From Halieaceae bacterium UBA5044 (GTDB taxonomy: Bacteria; Pseudomonadota; Gammaproteobacteria; Pseudomonadales; Halieaceae), in the NCBI GenBank assembly GCA_002416125.1, contig DIBU01000021.1, positions 906 through 64,905 of the forward strand: a DNA stretch of 64,000 bases. Direction: 5' to 3'. The translations under genes were made by a program, and so were the position numbers. Positions 43,665 through 53,008 of the stretch are shown here, piece after piece. The notes below the pieces were generated by a model. It saw only the letters and a list, made by a program, of their open reading frames with translations, did not search any database and had not been told where the DNA came from. Within the stretch, counting starts at the first letter, position 1; each line of letters begins with the position of its first letter.

Positions 43665-44907
43665 CGGCCGCCCCTTCTGCGGGGCGCGAACCCGGGCCGC
43701 TGCGCTCGATCAACGGGATCATCACCACGGCCAGCAATAACAGCAGCACAAACGCCATGAAGGCCATGTCGTAGGACCCGGTAACATCACGGATCCAGCC
43801 CGCGAGGGGCGGTGTCAGCAGATTGAACGGGAGCAGTACCGGCGACATCAGCCCCATGACCCTGCCATAGTTGAGCACGCCGTAGATCTGGGCGAGCAAC
43901 GAGCTCCACACCGGCAGCATGCCGCCGCCACCCAGCCCCAGAATCAGGCTGCCCGCAAGCAGCCTGGGCATGTCCGGTGTGCCCCAGAACAGCGCGAGGC
44001 CCAGCATCATCAACAGCATGATGGCGGCGAGCGCGAGCCGCACATCGAAGCGGTCGGCACACCACCCGAACAACAGCGTCCCGGGCACCGCCGCCAACGC
44101 CAGATTGGCAATCAGCATGGCACCCTGCTCGCGCGTGGCGCCGGTATCGAGGACAAACGGCGTCAGGCTGCCCACCGTAGCCGTGAACGCGGCGAACATG
44201 AAACCCACCGATACGGCGATTACCCAGAACGCCCGGTGCCGAATAATCGTGTCCGTGGAGTTGAAGCGCGCGCCGGTGTGTGCCTCGTGGTCAGCATCAC
44301 CCTCCGGCAGCGGCGGCGTGTAACCTTTGACCGCCGGGCGATCGGCCGCCATCAGGGCCACGGGGACGGCAATCAGCGCAATCACCGCGGCAAATACCTG
44401 CAGCGCGACACGCCAGCCCAGCAGATCGGTCAGCCAGCTGATGAGTGGCGGAAACAGGAAGCCCCCGAAGGACGTCCCCGCCCCGGCAATACCCAGGGCG
44501 AGGCCCCGTTTGCGGGTAAACCAGCGTGCCAGCAGGGTGGACGCTGACAGTGGCCCCAGCAGCACATAACCGAAACAGAATATCAGACCGTAAACTGCCG
44601 GCACCTGCCACATGGCGGTGGTCATGGAAAGCAGCACGAAACCCAGGGCGGTCATCAGGATGGCGAAAATCATGATCAGGCGCAGTGACAGCCGATCGAT
44701 GGCAATCCCCGCCATCGGCGACACAACGCCGGCCCCCAGCGTCATGCAGGTGAGACCCAGCATCAGCGCCATCCGGCTGGCGTCGAAGGTCTCGGCCAGG
44801 GGCACCGCGATCACACTGTAGGAGTAGCTGAGGGCACCGGCACCGGTGGCCTGGATCAGAAAAGCAACCACCAGCTGCAGCCAGGGCCAGTGCTGCGTGC
44901 GTATCAT
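43654..44907 (-). CDS. MFS transporter, monocarboxylate/oxalate-type
   Basis: A 417-residue carrier with twelve predicted helices, a central cytoplasmic loop (about 200-225) and a cytoplasmic loop 2-3 motif (GIAIDRLSLR). The pattern GIAGAGTSFGGFLFPPLISWL is typical of the monocarboxylate-porter-like family. It is divergent from the EthD gene, with a 151-base AT-rich gap. It may take up or export an organic acid linked to the catabolic cluster. Confidence 0.88.
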   Translation of the reverse strand: MIRTQHWPWLQLVVAFLIQATGAGALSYSYSVIAVPLAETFDASRMALMLGLTCMTLGAGVVSPMAGIAIDRLSLRLIMIFAILMTALGFVLLSMTTAMWQVPAVYGLIFCFGYVLLGPLSASTLLARWFTRKRGLALGIAGAGTSFGGFLFPPLISWLTDLLGWRVALQVFAAVIALIAVPVALMAADRPAVKGYTPPLPEGDADHEAHTGARFNSTDTIIRHRAFWVIAVSVGFMFAAFTATVGSLTPFVLDTGATREQGAMLIANLALAAVPGTLLFGWCADRFDVRLALAAIMLLMMLGLALFWGTPDMPRLLAGSLILGLGGGGMLPVWSSLLAQIYGVLNYGRVMGLMSPVLLPFNLLTPPLAGWIRDVTGSYDMAFMAFVLLLLLAVVMIPLIERSGPGSRPAEGAAVKG

Positions 44908-45058
44908 GCGCCAAGCGCCTCAAACAGGGTTTTCATGGTTGCATGCCTGTGCAGGATTTGATTTTTATACTACGGTTAATCTTAATGAGTGGATCGCGCG
45001 GGGGTCAAGGTAAACCGGACCCGCTCGATACGATTACCGCGAAGGGAGAGCAGGATTG

Positions 45059-45418
45059 ATGTACAAGTCCATGGCGCTATTGAAGTGCAAGCCGGAACTG
45101 ACCCGGGAACAGTTCATCGACTACTACGAAACGCGGCATGCGCCGCTGATCTGCGCGCTGCTGCCGGAAGTGTGCGGCTACCGACGCAACTTCATTCACA
45201 GCGAGGGAGCCTTTCTGAACCCGGGTGCCGCCACGCGCGACTACGACGTGATCACCGAACTGTGGTTTGCCGACCGCGCAGCGTATGAGGCCGCCATGGA
45301 ACGTTGCGCCAACCCCGAAACCGCCCGCAGAATCGCCGAGGATGAAGAGCAGTTCCTGGACCGATCATGCACGCGCATGTTCGTGGTCGACGAGCACATC
45401 TCGACCCTCTCGCGCTAG
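45059..45418 (+). CDS. EthD-domain protein
   Basis: A 119-residue dimeric alpha-beta barrel protein: YKSMALLKCKPELTREQF, DYYETRHAPL, TELWFADRAAYEAAM match the EthD family. AGGA lies 5 bases before the ATG at 45059. Members occur in ether, aromatic and polyketide pathways and sometimes act as cyclases or decarboxylases. It converges on the Coq4-like gene with a 4-base overlap. Confidence 0.87.
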   Translation: MYKSMALLKCKPELTREQFIDYYETRHAPLICALLPEVCGYRRNFIHSEGAFLNPGAATRDYDVITELWFADRAAYEAAMERCANPETARRIAEDEEQFLDRSCTRMFVVDEHISTLSR

Positions 45419-46188
45419 ACCCGCTGGACCTGTCCTGTCGCGACGACCTGGGAGTCGCCCGGCTCCCTGAAGCTCGCGAGCGTTTCCAGGTACCGCTGCG
45501 GCACCGGCATACCCAACCGGGCCCTGACCTCTGCCAGGGGATCCGCCAGACAATCCTCGAGCCGCAGCGCAGGCAGCCAACGCGATGCCCGGCCCAAGGC
45601 GGCGCCCTCCTCGATACAGGCATCCAGATCAACACCCGGAGGAAAGCGCCTGCGCGCGCTGTGGCGGGCCATGAAAACAATGAAGGCGATGCCCCGATTG
45701 TAGGTTTGTGTCGTCATAAAGGACAACAGGCACAGCTCACCCAGTGGATCGGGGCCGTACCCCGTGAGCACATGCTGGAGGTCATGGATGTCGCGCAGGC
45801 GGTCGGCGAGCCACTGTTCATCCTCGGTAAGCCCGGCATGTCGCTGTGAGGAAGCGCTGGCTGCGACCAGACCCTCTGCCGTGATGCCCTGGCGCTCCAT
45901 CAGGTCGACATAGCTGCGACCCACCGTGCCCTCGGGCAGGGCTTGCAGCCGCGCACGATCGCAGAGCAGGGGCAGAATCTGCGCCCGGGATTCGAGCAGG
46001 CTACGGCCTTCGGGCGTCTGCCGCAGACGCGTCACCGCGCGGGCGATGCTGTCTCCCTTGAGCGCCTCGATAACCCGAAACACCTCCTCTGTTGCATCCG
46101 GGTTGGCGATCAGACGGCGCACCGACAACAGCGCCTGCAGCGGGCGGACTCGATTCGCCAGTATCCTTGAAACCGCTTTCAGCACCAT
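45415..46188 (-). CDS. Coq4-like protein
   Basis: A 257-residue protein with the Coq4 metal-binding motif HDxxH-x11-E intact (H135-D-L-Q-H139 ... E151). The ATG at 46188 is preceded by GGAG at 5 bases. Coq4 proteins act in ubiquinone synthesis, where they are linked to oxidative decarboxylation at C1 of the quinone ring. Whether this free-standing bacterial copy works in quinone synthesis or on a related aromatic in the neighbouring cluster cannot be told from sequence. Confidence 0.8.
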   Translation of the reverse strand: MVLKAVSRILANRVRPLQALLSVRRLIANPDATEEVFRVIEALKGDSIARAVTRLRQTPEGRSLLESRAQILPLLCDRARLQALPEGTVGRSYVDLMERQGITAEGLVAASASSQRHAGLTEDEQWLADRLRDIHDLQHVLTGYGPDPLGELCLLSFMTTQTYNRGIAFIVFMARHSARRRFPPGVDLDACIEEGAALGRASRWLPALRLEDCLADPLAEVRARLGMPVPQRYLETLASFREPGDSQVVATGQVQRV

Positions 46189-46377
46189 CGTCGCTCCTGC
46201 CACAACACCGCGTGTCCCCTGCACCTCACCACTCCAACTATAGCAGTTCGCACTACCCTTATCATCGCGCCCACCGCCGCAATGCGACGTATTTCCATCA
46301 AACGCGACCGGTTGCTGTCATCGGGCAGCGCTGGCATCTACAGTGCAGGCAACACGATGACCAGGGAGGGTCCAGCC

Positions 46378-46656
46378 GTGCCAGTCTCCGACATTCCACC
46401 CCTGCGGGTAACAGGCCCGCGTGTGCTGCTCTGCGCTGTGGCCCTGCTGTTGCCGCATGCCAGCGCCGGCGCCCAGGAGCCGGACGCCAGCCTGGAAACC
46501 TGCCGCAAGCTGCAACAGAAAATTGAGCGTCTCGACGACCGGCGCCAGCACGGGGCATCAGCGAGCCAGATGGACCGCTGGAAGCGCCAGCGCAGCGATC
46601 TCAAGGATCGCTTCAACGCACTGCGCTGCCGCCACTGGGGCAACCGGCTGCGCTGA
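46378..46656 (+). CDS. Small exported protein of unknown function
   Basis: A 92-residue protein. GTG 46378 is chosen because GGAGG lies 7 bases upstream; ATG 46357 is also in frame. A signal peptide (VLLCAVALLLPHASAGAQ) is followed by a short basic helical domain (CRKLQQKIERLDDRRQ ... RWKRQRSDLKDRFNALRC) with one Cys at each end that could form a disulfide. I do not recognise the family. Confidence 0.6.
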   Translation: MPVSDIPPLRVTGPRVLLCAVALLLPHASAGAQEPDASLETCRKLQQKIERLDDRRQHGASASQMDRWKRQRSDLKDRFNALRCRHWGNRLR

Positions 46657-46780
46657 GTGAAACGACCGGTAAAGGGCTCTTTTTGCACTTTTTTGCCATT
46701 TGCCGTCCACAAGCAGCGACAGCGGCGCTAATCTGGGTCCTTGAACGTATAGCCACCATCAAACCAGGCCTCATCGATTC

Positions 46781-47743
46781 ATGTTCAGGACCGCCAGGCA
46801 GATACCGCAACAGATTGTGACATACCGCGAGAGCGGGGGTGGCTGGCCGCGCGTTGTCTGGTGCATACACGACACCCGGGCCGGTCACCGGCAGCAGCTG
46901 CAAGGACTGGCACAGGCCCTGCAGATACAGCAGAACGCCGCGGTGTACTGGTTGCCCTACACCGCTTCTCCGCGCGGCCTGCCCCCACCGGAGCTGATTC
47001 TGGTGTGCGGCAGGCGCACCCACTGGGCGGGCCTGCGTGCACGCTGGCGGCATGGCGGCAAACTGGTGGCCCTGATGAACCCGGGCCTGCTGCGCCGGCT
47101 GTTTGATGCCTGCATCGTGCCGGAACACGATGGGCTGCGGGTCTCGCCTCGCACTATCGTCACGCGAGGCCCCCTCAATCCCCTGCAGCCCGCCGGACAG
47201 GGCGATCCACAACGCGGGCTGATACTGGTCGGCGGTCCGTCGCGTCACTTTCACTGGGATAGCGAGGGTGTACTGCAACAGATACAGCGACTGCGCAATG
47301 CACTGCCCGGGGTGGAGTGGCTGCTGGCCACATCGCGCCGCACGCCGGAGGACTTCGTCCACGCCCTGCGTACTGTTGCCGATCAACACTGTCGCGTGCT
47401 CACCGCCGCAGAGACCGCGCCGCGCGGCCTGGCGGCGCACTATCGGGAGCGCGGCATTGCCTGGGTAACAGCGGACAGCGCGGCAATGCTCTACGAGGCA
47501 CTCAGCGGCGCCGCCGCCGTGGGCGTGCTGAACCTGCAACCCTGCGGGGCAAACCGGCTGCAGGCGGGGCTGGAGAAGCTCATTGCGCAGGGCGACGTGG
47601 CGGAACTGGAAACGGTTGAGCGCACGGGGGCCATGCCCGCCGCCCGCCCGCCCCTGCATGAAGCCCAGCGCGCGGCCGCTGCGCTGCGCGCGCGCCAGAT
47701 CGCCTGGAGCCACGAAGGCCATTGCTCCAGACCGGACAAATAA
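46781..47743 (+). CDS. ELM1/GtrOC1-family putative nucleotide-diphospho-sugar glycosyltransferase
   Basis: A 320-residue protein resembling the mitochondrial-fission ELM1 family: WCIHDTRAGHRQQLQGLAQAL at the start, LILVCGRRTHWAGL, VPEHDG, GPLN and GGPSRHFHWD, then TSRRTP and a VTADSAAMLYEAL block. Bacterial members are often near lipid or glycan genes; their reaction is not settled. No Shine-Dalgarno is obvious at the ATG at 46781. It precedes the glutamate-synthase-like gene by 35 bases. Confidence 0.8.
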   Translation: MFRTARQIPQQIVTYRESGGGWPRVVWCIHDTRAGHRQQLQGLAQALQIQQNAAVYWLPYTASPRGLPPPELILVCGRRTHWAGLRARWRHGGKLVALMNPGLLRRLFDACIVPEHDGLRVSPRTIVTRGPLNPLQPAGQGDPQRGLILVGGPSRHFHWDSEGVLQQIQRLRNALPGVEWLLATSRRTPEDFVHALRTVADQHCRVLTAAETAPRGLAAHYRERGIAWVTADSAAMLYEALSGAAAVGVLNLQPCGANRLQAGLEKLIAQGDVAELETVERTGAMPAARPPLHEAQRAAAALRARQIAWSHEGHCSRPDK

Positions 47744-47778
47744 CGTACCTTTACCCCTGCACAGCAAAAGGGCAATGC

Positions 47779-49305
47779 ATGGAAACCCTGAAACACTTCA
47801 CCGCCGGTTTTCTCGACGCCTTCACTTTTCTTTTCGCGCTGGCGGTGCTGTGCCTGATCGTGGCGGTGTGCTGGATGTACATCGTTGATGTGCGCCAGAC
47901 CACGCACAGTATTCGTCGCAATTATCCGGTGCTCGGCCGGTTTCGCTACTTCTTCGAATTCATCGGCGGCTTTTTTCGCCAGTACTTCTTCTCCCAGGAT
48001 CGCGAAGAGCTGCCGTTCAACCGCGCACAGCGCTCCTGGGTCTATCGCGCAGCGAAGAACCTCGACTCCACGGTCGCATTCGGTTCCACCCTGCCGCTGA
48101 ATCAACCCGGGGACGTTATTTTTCTCAACGCACTGATTCCGCCGCTGGATGAAGAAATACCGGCGCGGACGGCCATCGTTTTTGGCGAGGGTCATGCCCG
48201 CACGCCCTACAGCACCCTGTCCTTCTTCAACATTTCGGCAATGAGCTTCGGCGCCATTTCAGAGCCTGCGGTGCGCGCCCTGTCCCGCGGCGCAGCCAGG
48301 GCCGGCATCTGGTTGAACACCGGGGAAGGCGGCATCTCGCCCTTTCACTATGATGGTGGCTGCGACATTGTCTTCCAGATAGGCACCGCCAAGTACGGGG
48401 TGCGTGATGCGGAGGGCCGGCTGAGCGACGATCGGCTGCGGGAAATCGCCAGCCACGAGCAGGTGCGGATGTTCGAGATCAAGCTGTCCCAGGGTGCCAA
48501 GCCCGGCAAGGGTGGCATCCTCCCCGGGGCAAAGGTCACACAGCTGATTGCCACCACACGCGGTATTCCGGAGGGACAGGATTCCATCAGCCCCAATCGG
48601 CACCCCGAGGTGCGCACAATCGACGATCTGCTGGGCATGATCCGCCACGTGCGCGAAGTCACCGGCAAACCCACCGGCATCAAGTTCGCACTGGGAGAAA
48701 GCAGCTGGCTGGACGAGTTCTGCCAGCGCATCAATGAGCTGGGGCTGGACTACGCGCCGGATTTTGTGACCATCGACAGTGCCGATGGCGGCACCGGCGC
48801 GGCACCGCAGAGCCTGATCGACCTGATGGGACTGCCCCTGCGCAGCAGCCTGCCGCTGGTGGTCGACAAACTCCTGGAGTATGGGCTGCGCGGTCGCATC
48901 CGGGTGATCTGCTCCGGCAAGATGATCAACCCCTCCGGCGTTGCCGCTGCCCTGTGTATGGGCGCCGACTGCGTCAACTCTGCCCGCGGTTTCATGTTCG
49001 CGCTGGGTTGCATACAGGCATTGCAGTGCAACAAGAACACCTGCCCCACCGGCGTCACCACCCACGACCCCGACCTGCAGCGCGGCCTCGACCCCACAGA
49101 CAAGGCAGTGCGCGTGGCAAGTTACGCCACCAACCTGATGCACGAGGTGGAAATCATCGCCCACTCCTGCGGCGTGCCAGAGCCGCGCCTGCTCGACCGG
49201 CGGCACGCCCGGGTCATCAATCCCCAGGGGCTGCCTGTGCCCCTGTCCGAGGTCTACATCTCACCGCAGGCCAGTAACGGCAGCAACACGAGGGCAATCC
49301 ATTGA
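47779..49305 (+). CDS. FMN-binding glutamate-synthase-like protein, membrane-anchored
   Basis: A 508-residue protein: an N-terminal membrane helix (about 14-36) followed by the FMN-binding synthase domain of glutamate synthases (MSFGAISEPAVRALSRGAARAG, NTGEGGISPFH, KPGKGGILPGAKVT, DSADGGTGAAPQSL, CNKNTCPTGVTTHDP). The glutaminase domain and the small NADPH-binding subunit are absent. Proteins of this kind are common in proteobacteria and their substrate is not established. Its stop overlaps the start of the GGDEF/EAL gene. Confidence 0.88.
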   Translation: METLKHFTAGFLDAFTFLFALAVLCLIVAVCWMYIVDVRQTTHSIRRNYPVLGRFRYFFEFIGGFFRQYFFSQDREELPFNRAQRSWVYRAAKNLDSTVAFGSTLPLNQPGDVIFLNALIPPLDEEIPARTAIVFGEGHARTPYSTLSFFNISAMSFGAISEPAVRALSRGAARAGIWLNTGEGGISPFHYDGGCDIVFQIGTAKYGVRDAEGRLSDDRLREIASHEQVRMFEIKLSQGAKPGKGGILPGAKVTQLIATTRGIPEGQDSISPNRHPEVRTIDDLLGMIRHVREVTGKPTGIKFALGESSWLDEFCQRINELGLDYAPDFVTIDSADGGTGAAPQSLIDLMGLPLRSSLPLVVDKLLEYGLRGRIRVICSGKMINPSGVAAALCMGADCVNSARGFMFALGCIQALQCNKNTCPTGVTTHDPDLQRGLDPTDKAVRVASYATNLMHEVEIIAHSCGVPEPRLLDRRHARVINPQGLPVPLSEVYISPQASNGSNTRAIH

Positions 49306-51617
49306 CCGTCGCGGGCAGGATCAACCTGATGGTGGTCAGCACGGCCAGCGTCATGGCGCTGCTCATCCTCGTCAGCAGCGGCATCAGGGAGTATTTCGTG
49401 CTGCGCGATGGGCTTGTCCGCGAGCTGACCACCGAAATCACCCGGGAAACCGCGCTGGCCGCCGACCTGCAGCTGCGCGAGCGACGCACCCTGCATGACT
49501 TCCTGGAACGACTGCAGACCTTGTCGCCTGCCATCAGCTATGTGCGCATCGATACCGTGGACGGCATTGAAGTTGTGGAGCAGTCGCGCATTGAGGAGAT
49601 CGAGGGCAAGCTGCCGCCGCTGAACGTATTGCGCGGCGGCGCGACCCATGCCGATACCGGCCTGTCTCCGCAGCGGGGTCTGCCGCCTCCGGAAGCGGCG
49701 CGCCTGATGGCCAGCCTGACCGGCGGCGAGCTGGTGTTGAATGCCTCCATCCCCATTCTGTCCGGGCTGAATCCACTGCGCGAGGACCTGACCCGCCGCG
49801 ACTTCGGCGAGTCACTGGCACAACCCACCGGCAGCCAGTTCGTCGCTGGCTACGTGCATGTGGGCATCAGCCGCAGCATGCTGCTGGTCCTGCTGCTGCC
49901 CACCCTTGGCACACTGGCGGGCATCGCCCTGGGGCTGCTGCTGGTCGGCAGCCTCATCGTCACCCGCTACACACGCAAACTGACGGGACCGCTGGCGCGA
50001 CTGGCGCGGATGGCCGATGACATTACCGCCGGCAACGTTGGCGAACCGCTGACCATAGACGGAGAAGGCGAGGTCAAGGAAATCGCCAATGTCCTGAACG
50101 CCATCATCGGCGGACTGCACAACTACAAGACCCAGATCGGCGTTGACCACCAGCTGCTGAGCATGAAGGTAGAAGAGCGTACGGCCCAGCTCTCCCAGCG
50201 CAACCAGGAGCTGAACCAGGCTGTGCGGCAGGTCACCGAGACCAAGGACCGCTTGCGCCAGATGGCCTATTTCGACAGCCTCACCTCGCTGCCCAATCGA
50301 CGGCTCTTCACCGAACAGCTGGACCTGTTACTGCGCCTCAGCAAACGCAACAACGAGAAGCTCGCGCTGCTGTTTCTCGACCTGGACAACTTCAAACGCG
50401 TGAACGATTCCCTCGGGCACAGCGCCGGTGATGCGCTGCTGAAAGAGGTTGCACGGCGCCTGGCGGCCTGCGTCCGCGAAAGTGACGTGGTGGCCCACTT
50501 CGTTGATTCGGATTCGCGGATTGATGTGTCGCGACTGGGTGGCGATGAATTCACCGTGGTGCTGAATCAGGTGGAGGACGAACGGGCGGTGCGCACCGTG
50601 GCGCAGCGGCTGCTGGATACGCTGCTGCAGCCAGTGTCGATCGGTGACCACGAGCTGGTGATTACCCCCTCCATCGGGATCGCCATGGCGCCGGACCATG
50701 CCAGCGACCTCGAGGGACTGTTGAAGGCCGCTGACACCGCGATGTTCCACGCCAAATCCCAGGGCAAGAACACCTACATGTTCTACACCCGGGATATGGA
50801 CGCTGCCGGCGTGGAGCGCCTGCGTCTGGAGACCGACCTGCGCAAGGCGCTGGAACGCAACGAACTGCTGTTCCACTACCAGCCCCAGGTCGACACGCGC
50901 ACCGGGACAGTGATCGGCGTGGAAGCGCTGATTCGTTGGCAGCATCCCGAGCAGGGCATGATTCCGCCCTTCCGCTTTGTGCCTGTGGCCGAGGAAATCG
51001 GCCTGATTGGCGAACTGGGCAGCTGGGGCATCCGCCAGGCCTGTCGCGAGCTGGTGGATCTGCGACAGCAGGGCTATGCGCTGCCCAAAATCGCCGTCAA
51101 CGTATCGGCCCTGCAGTTCACCCGGAATTTCTGCCCCATGGTGCGCGAAGCGCTGCAGACCAGTGGCCTGCCGGCTTCCTCACTGGAACTGGAGCTGACA
51201 GAAAGCATTCTGGTGGAGGACAGCGAAACCACCGTGCGCACGCTGCGCGAACTGAAAGCCATGGGCCTGCGCCTGTCAATCGACGACTTCGGCACGGGCT
51301 ATTCCTCGCTGAGCTACCTGAGCCGCTTCCCGCTGGACGAGTTGAAGATAGACCGCAGTTTCGTTATCGATTTTGACAAGAGCGAGAACGATGCAAGCCT
51401 GGTACGCGCGATCATCGCGATGGGCCAGTCAATGAACCTGGATCTCGTCGCCGAGGGCGTGGAAACCAGCGAGCAGTTCAACTTCCTCACCACCCAGGGT
51501 GCGAGCGTCATCCAGGGCTACCTGTTCAGCCGCCCGGTCACGGCAGAGGAGCTGAAGCCGATGCTGGCACCGGGCTACTTCATGGAACAGATTCGCGAGA
51601 TTCGCGCCGAGCTGTGA
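49302..51617 (+). CDS. Membrane c-di-GMP protein with HAMP, GGDEF and EAL domains
   Basis: A 771-residue protein, probably from TTG 49302, which overlaps the previous stop by 4 bases. Two membrane helices (about 8-27 and 187-213) flank a periplasmic sensor, then HAMP, a coiled coil, a GGDEF domain with the intact signature GGDEF (LGGDEFTVVL), and an EAL domain with intact EALIRWQHP, DDFGTGYSSLSYL and KIDRSFV. Both synthase and phosphodiesterase motifs look complete. The sensor ligand is unknown. Confidence 0.93.
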   Translation: MTVAGRINLMVVSTASVMALLILVSSGIREYFVLRDGLVRELTTEITRETALAADLQLRERRTLHDFLERLQTLSPAISYVRIDTVDGIEVVEQSRIEEIEGKLPPLNVLRGGATHADTGLSPQRGLPPPEAARLMASLTGGELVLNASIPILSGLNPLREDLTRRDFGESLAQPTGSQFVAGYVHVGISRSMLLVLLLPTLGTLAGIALGLLLVGSLIVTRYTRKLTGPLARLARMADDITAGNVGEPLTIDGEGEVKEIANVLNAIIGGLHNYKTQIGVDHQLLSMKVEERTAQLSQRNQELNQAVRQVTETKDRLRQMAYFDSLTSLPNRRLFTEQLDLLLRLSKRNNEKLALLFLDLDNFKRVNDSLGHSAGDALLKEVARRLAACVRESDVVAHFVDSDSRIDVSRLGGDEFTVVLNQVEDERAVRTVAQRLLDTLLQPVSIGDHELVITPSIGIAMAPDHASDLEGLLKAADTAMFHAKSQGKNTYMFYTRDMDAAGVERLRLETDLRKALERNELLFHYQPQVDTRTGTVIGVEALIRWQHPEQGMIPPFRFVPVAEEIGLIGELGSWGIRQACRELVDLRQQGYALPKIAVNVSALQFTRNFCPMVREALQTSGLPASSLELELTESILVEDSETTVRTLRELKAMGLRLSIDDFGTGYSSLSYLSRFPLDELKIDRSFVIDFDKSENDASLVRAIIAMGQSMNLDLVAEGVETSEQFNFLTTQGASVIQGYLFSRPVTAEELKPMLAPGYFMEQIREIRAEL

Positions 51618-51633
51618 TGCCTCCCCGAGGGTC

Positions 51634-51906
51634 TCAGGCGTCGCCCTGCCCCTCACCGGACTCCGCACGCTTCAGGCGCTGGATATTTTCCAGATTCTGC
51701 TTGTAGGCAGCAGCGACTTTTTCCACACCTGATGCATGCAAGCCGCCGGAATTGCCCGCCACAGAATAGGTGGCATATACCCCGGACGCAGTCATCAGCG
51801 CCGCGGAAACCACCCGCGTGGGCACGCCCTCGTTCTTCATGGTATTGGCCAGTGCGATGAATCGTTCCATGCACTGTTGATGGTTTTCTGCGTCAGCTGC
51901 ACTCAT
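51634..51906 (-). CDS. Small protein resembling DUF3144
   Basis: A 90-residue soluble protein from the ATG at 51906 (AGGAGA about 11 bases upstream). FIALANTMKNEGVPTRVVSA, ALMTASGVYATYS and VAAAYKQNLENIQRLK resemble the DUF3144 pattern of two or three helices. The function is unknown. It converges on the GGDEF/EAL gene. Confidence 0.6.
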   Translation of the reverse strand: MSAADAENHQQCMERFIALANTMKNEGVPTRVVSAALMTASGVYATYSVAGNSGGLHASGVEKVAAAYKQNLENIQRLKRAESGEGQGDA

Positions 51907-51990
51907 GGCTAGGCATTCTCCTGAAAGTGATGCGCGCCAGTTTAGCACCAGAAGGGCCGGTATTCACCGGCACGGGGGCACAAACGCCGC

Positions 51991-53007
51991 CTAGCACAGC
52001 TCCGGCAGGAGAAATTCCGCGCTGGCCTGAGCCCAGTCCCCAAACAGCCCGCCGCTGATCCCCCCCAGATGCTCGCGGTAGCGACTCACCGCCGCCTCCA
52101 GCCGCGCGGGATCGCAGGCCAGTGCATCGACCTGCAGCCAGTCGCGCCAGGGCCGCGCCAGGGACCAGTTGGGATCATCGATCTCGCAGTTCGGCAGCCG
52201 GTAATGCAGCGTCGGGCGCGAGCCCACACGGTCGTCCGGGATCGCGGCGCGGACACGCGGCTGATCAAGATGGGAAAACAGCGGCAGCATGTCCAGCGCC
52301 CGGTTGCGCGTGGGATTGGCCGCCAGATAGTCCGCTATCAGCTGCTGCTCATCCGGGTTGTAATCCGGGGCGAGCAGCCGGCTGACATAGGATTTCTCGT
52401 AGGGATCAATGTAGGGGGTGATACGCCGGCTGACGTTCACCTTGCTGCGCATGCGGAGCCAGTCCGACAGGCAACAGAAGGCGCGCAGGTAGGCGAGAAT
52501 GGTAGCCGCATCCAGGCCGGGCAACTCCGGGTTGAGATGCAGCCCGAAGGCATAATGCGGCGCATCGGCGGTGCCACGTGCACCGCTACGCTGCAGCACC
52601 TGCAGCAGGGCGCCCAGGCGCCAAAGGTCGGACATGGCGATGGGCGGGCTGACCACCTCAAACGGGACCAGTTGCTCCGCCGCCAGTTTGAGCATGTTCT
52701 CGCCCAGCGTGGCCAGCTCATCCGAGGCCACATCGGCCCGCTCGCGGCCGCGGCGCTTGAGCCACGCCGAGTCGAGCTCCACCTTGAAGTCACCCAGCTC
52801 GGTGTTCCTCACCAGGCTTTCGTAGGGGGACACCGTATCCAGTTCGCCGCCAAGCTGCTCGCGAATCAGGTTCGCGATCTGCTCCAGACGGATGCCGGAG
52901 AACTCCAGTTCCACGCCCACCCGGCGAGCGTCACCCTCTGCGGTGTGCAGCCTTGGAGGCAGCGGCCAGAGCGAGGCGCGGTAGTCGTTGTCCAGTGCGG
53001 ATTTCAT
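51991..53007 (-). CDS. Amidoligase-family protein (orphan)
   Basis: A 338-residue protein. RRVGVELEFSGI carries the metal-binding ExE pair (E33, E35) of the Amidoligase_2 family, which belongs to the glutamine-synthetase/GCS2 superfamily of COOH-NH2 ligases. Later HYAFGLHLNPEL and KVNVSRRITPYI fit the same fold. The family is usually encoded beside a class II glutamine amidotransferase or other modification genes; none is adjacent here. It starts one base after the stop of the RND pump gene, so it is probably the last gene of that operon. Substrate unknown. Confidence 0.78.
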   Translation of the reverse strand: MKSALDNDYRASLWPLPPRLHTAEGDARRVGVELEFSGIRLEQIANLIREQLGGELDTVSPYESLVRNTELGDFKVELDSAWLKRRGRERADVASDELATLGENMLKLAAEQLVPFEVVSPPIAMSDLWRLGALLQVLQRSGARGTADAPHYAFGLHLNPELPGLDAATILAYLRAFCCLSDWLRMRSKVNVSRRITPYIDPYEKSYVSRLLAPDYNPDEQQLIADYLAANPTRNRALDMLPLFSHLDQPRVRAAIPDDRVGSRPTLHYRLPNCEIDDPNWSLARPWRDWLQVDALACDPARLEAAVSRYREHLGGISGGLFGDWAQASAEFLLPELC

Positions 53008-53008
53008 G

